The position numbers were made by a program, and so were the translations under genes. From Jimgerdemannia flammicorona (Eukaryota; Mucoromycota; Endogonomycetes; Endogonales; Endogonaceae), in the NCBI GenBank assembly GCA_003990745.1, contig RBNI01000308.1:1-33973 (forward strand): 33,973 nt of DNA, in the 5' to 3' direction. This document shows positions 30,761 to 33,973 of the stretch, one piece after another (the stretch's first letter is position 1; each line of letters begins with the position of its first letter). A model generated the notes under the pieces. That model saw nothing but the letters and a program-made list of their open reading frames with translations, searched no databases and was not told the DNA's origin.

Positions 30761-31619
30761 TTATTTAAAGTTAAGCAACAGATAGAATATATAAATAAGA
30801 AATCTTAGCTATTAATGTTTTTTTTTTTAAAAAAAAAAAAATTAAAAAACTAAATAGTATCTGATAATCTTTGAACTTATAATAAATCTCTTGATGATTA
30901 TTTCAAAGATATGAATAGTACAATCAATAAGACTATTATTTTATTGAATGATAATATTATTAAGATAGATAATAACTATAAGAATATAAAAAAAAAAAAT
31001 TAATTATATAATTAAATAAGTTATCTTAACTATCTAATCTCTTATCACTAATTTTCTTAATACTGCCTCTCTGACCACTACCAGCCTTGCCACTATAAGG
31101 CCAGCCACTACTATTGTCAGTCAGATCACTATCACTATCAGCTCAGTTACTATGTATTTACTCAGCTACTTTAAAGAAAAGAGATCATCTCTATATAAGT
31201 TATTTCAACTGCAGATAATATGGCAAAATCTATTTTACCCTTTCTAAGATCTGCTAATATTTGAATTCATTGATCTCTGACCTCTCTCTATATAAGAAAG
31301 AGGTTATACAATAACTCTTGCTGGACTGCTGCTACTGCTACTAAGAGAAATATAGTTAGATACCAACTATATTACTATATATAAGATTATATATATATAT
31401 ATATATATATAATTATAAATGGGAATGATATATAATAAATAAAATATTGATAAATTATCTCAAATTATAGCTTTTGAATTAAACCTCAATTTAACTCAAA
31501 TTAAATAAAATCAAAACTCAATTCGATTCAAATTTAATTTGATTTAAATCTAATTTAAATTTAAAAAGTCTCAATTTAAGTCAATTTAAATTAACCCCAA
31601 TTTGATACATTTGGTAGCA
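30761..31619. other. AT-rich sequence without recognised gene
   Basis: Contains a T/A run (30819-30844), a TA microsatellite near 31388-31411 and short imperfect repeats of the ATTTAA/TCAATTTAA type around 31490-31610. A less AT-rich stretch at 31040-31370 has no readable ORF. It could be decayed transposon sequence. Confidence 0.5.
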
Positions 31620-33110
31620 CTATTTAAAATATAATAATTGCTCTTAGATATATTTAGATAACTATCTTCAAGACTATTATAATTAAAGCTATTATCTATA
31701 TTATGATCCTTGATATTAACAGAATGAAAAAGATGAACATTTTATAGATATTAGTCAATATGTACTCAAATTTGATTACAGAAAAAGAAGTACCAAATCA
31801 ATGTAATTAGCTTTGAGTAATCCAAAAGAAAGAAGAAGGTTAATATTCAAAAAAATTATATTAATAGTAAAGAATTCATATTAAATAAAGAGAAAGAATC
31901 AGAATATAAGAATAATACAAAATCTATCTAAAAATTAACCTGATAGATAGCAGACCAGAAGATAATATATAGACTCAAGATAAAATTTCTATTATAATTA
32001 GTACTATTGCCAGATAAAGTAAAAGATATACTATCTTTCTCAAGAGATATAAGTATCTTAAAAAACTCCTCTAAGATTATTGAAAAAAGGAATTTTCCTA
32101 GTATATTATATTTGGAATACAGAGAGAAGAATCAATGATATGATTACTCATAAAGATATCTGATCTTACAATTGAAGCTTTAGAAATACTAGTAATTTGG
32201 GTTCAAGAAATTATAAATAAAGAAATCTCTAAATCTAAAGAACTTATCCAATCAGTATTCTGAGATAACCTTCACTGGATACTATATGAAGAAGAAGATG
32301 ACAAACTCTAAAATACTGAAGTAAGATTAAGTATAATATAGATACGAAATAAATCAGAAATGAGTATTTTATCTAAAAAGATACCCATACTAAGTAGTCT
32401 TACATTTATCTCAAGACTACTGTTATTAATATTATATTCAATCAACAGTAATAGTAAAGACACCCAGATCTATTATCTTTAGAAATAAATATATAGTTAA
32501 TTATATATATTTTAAAAAATAATTATAATACTAGTGAAATAAATCTATAAAAAATAATACTTTATCTTTACAGAAGTATACTCTCTTGTTACTCTTTCAG
32601 CCCACTACATATGATAGAGATAGCTACTGATTTCCAAGACAGCTTAAAGTTAATAAGAGAAAGTAATACTTCTAAATAATGAAATATTACTATTATTAAA
32701 AACACTCAAGTTATCAAATCTGCTAGTATATAAAGAGAACTCTCAAGTATATATATAATCTAAGAGATGATATTCTGATTCTTATTAGATATCTAACTTA
32801 CTAAAGATAGATAGAAGATACATATTTTCAACTTAATAAAAGTCCTAGATTCTACTAAAAAAAGTCAAAACAACTATCTCTAAAACCTCTCTATAAGAGC
32901 AAAATAGCCACATCTCAATATCAGAACTTGGAGATGTATAACTATAGAAGTTTCTATCTAAGAACAATCTATACTTAGCAAGGATATAGTACAGTATATA
33001 TATTTTATTATATCCTCTACCTAAAGTCCATAATGAAGATATAGACTATTATTTTAGTAGTTTCTAAAATATAGTTCTAAAACCAGAAAGTATAGAGCTT
33101 ATCTACTAAA
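31620..33110 (+). mobile_element. Gypsy copy C: strongly AT-mutated pol fragment
   Basis: It aligns in order with Gypsy B 23640-25210, from the end of the protease through the Cys-rich domain to the start of the dUTPase. Anchors are TTAAAGCTATTATC (B: CTGAAGCTATCATC), CAATATGTACTCAAATTTGA, and TAGCAAGGATATAGTACAGTA (near B 25090). Almost all changes raise A+T, many as CA to TA or TG to TA. No ORF of note remains. Both ends are gradual, so the boundaries are approximate. Confidence 0.75.
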
Positions 33111-33670
33111 GGTATCAATCTCAATAACTCCACCCCTACAACCTCCTCATCTACCAGTCACAGAACCTCCTTAGCTGACAGACCAAGGCCCAAGAAATTG
33201 GCAGAGACTACTCACATAAACACTGACTTATAAAAGAACAGATGTACTACTAGCTCACCAGTCTCTACAGCTAGGGTTATCTTGCTCTTGCTCTTGGAAA
33301 TACCAGCCACTATCTCATCAGAACTTACTGCACCACTGCCAGTCACACCCCCAGCCACTGGTCTAGTCCCAGAAAGATCAGTCCCAGCAGTCCCATCTCT
33401 GGACCCCTAACCCCTGCTGGGCCCCTGACTAGTTAGCTGACCAGATACCTGACATCTATCTCTGTCAACACTATGTCCCCCCTGCTCTCTCACTATAGGT
33501 CTAGAGGCCACCCTCCTACCCCCCACTACTATATACTAGCTGTCTACTCCAGTTACCAGCACCTGACCACCAGTCTGTCTTCTTACTCTACCAGCCTCAG
33601 TGGCTGCCACAAAACTCTTAGAAAGACCCAAACCAGGCCTCCTCCTTTTCAAACACTTAGAGCTCAATAA
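33111..33670 (-). other. C-rich segment, possible LINE ORF1 remnant
   Basis: This is much richer in C than the flanking AT-rich DNA. On the minus strand it reads GLSKSFVAATEAG, followed by Gly/Thr-rich text and then SKSKSKITLAVETGEL, broken by stops. The layout faintly recalls LINE ORF1 (SFVDMLQAGG, then KKS and a hydrophobic stretch). The 65-codon plus-strand ORF at 33473-33670 is probably chance. Confidence 0.25.
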
Positions 33671-33973
33671 ATCTTAGATTTCCATTGTATGAAAACTTGA
33701 TGAATTTTGATGAAACTTGATGCCAGTTTTCCACTACACCTAGTACACTAGTGTAGGCAAAGTAAATACTTGAAAATGTATTGCTTTTCACAAAAAGATA
33801 TCCATATAGCTTAGCTCATTCCAAGTGGTTTGAGTAAAAGAAGTCCTACTAAGTAATATCTTTGCTGAGTTTGGACTGTCTTTGGGCTGAAGCTCTACTA
33901 GCAGAAAGTCTCTATACTCTGAGGTTTAGGTGTAGCCATCTGGCTCTTTTTTGTTTTTTTTTTTTTTTTTTTT
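33671..33973. other. Unassigned sequence ending in poly(T)
   Basis: No ORF or recognised repeat. It holds a palindromic patch (CCTAGTACACTAGTGTAGG, near 33738) and ends with T-runs at 33946-33952 and 33954-33973. The T-run could be the poly(A) of a minus-strand retroelement or a simple repeat; the window ends inside it. Confidence 0.4.

Noticed and set aside
31388..31411. TA repeat as a possible origin or cruciform
   Set aside because: Simple microsatellite in AT-rich DNA, no other support.

Overview
This window holds no recognisable host gene. It is a stack of decayed transposable elements of kinds typical of a filamentous fungus: two non-LTR retrotransposons of the Tad1/L1 type (LINE A, LINE B), two Ty3/Gypsy elements of one family (Gypsy A, Gypsy B) plus a mutated third fragment (copy C), one Ty1/Copia element, and one Tc1/mariner DNA transposon. 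Fungal origin is inferred from this mix and from C-to-T/G-to-A decay often in CpA/TpG context together with CpG loss, as expected from RIP or methylation. The sequence does not identify the species. No tRNA, rRNA, CRISPR or intact host ORF was seen.

Layout. 1-5610: LINE A (minus), inserted in Gypsy A. 5611-10129: Gypsy A (minus), seen from its 5' LTR (8795-10129) through gag, protease and a Cys-rich domain. 10130-12757: Copia integrase, RT and RNase H (plus). 12758-30127: Gypsy B (plus), bounded by LTRs of 1195 and 1194 bp. LINE B (14312-21774) lies inside its gag, and the Tc1-like element (18598-20183) lies inside LINE B's reverse transcriptase ORF. 30128-30760: the end of the Copia RNase H and its 3' LTR. 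30760-31620: AT-rich sequence with no gene. 31620-33110: Gypsy copy C. 33110-33973: C-rich sequence of unknown origin ending in poly(T).

Target-site duplications give the order. Joining across Gypsy B with one copy of ATAG restores the Copia frame. A 16-bp imperfect duplication flanks LINE B, and Gypsy A shows the corresponding uninterrupted site. TA flanks the Tc1-like element. So Copia is oldest, then the Gypsies, then the LINEs, then Tc1.

The most notable content is the Gypsy pol order. Between protease and reverse transcriptase it carries a Lys/Glu-rich, Cys-rich zinc-binding-like domain followed by a dUTPase with all five family motifs recognisable. Other unusual points are an 18-bp-period array in the Gypsy LTRs whose sequence differs between subfamilies, a 15-bp-arm hairpin beside the 3' polypurine tract, and Tc1 terminal repeats with two binding-site-like motifs in opposite orientation. 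All protein-coding parts are damaged by stops, frameshifts or active-site changes, so no element in the window looks autonomous.
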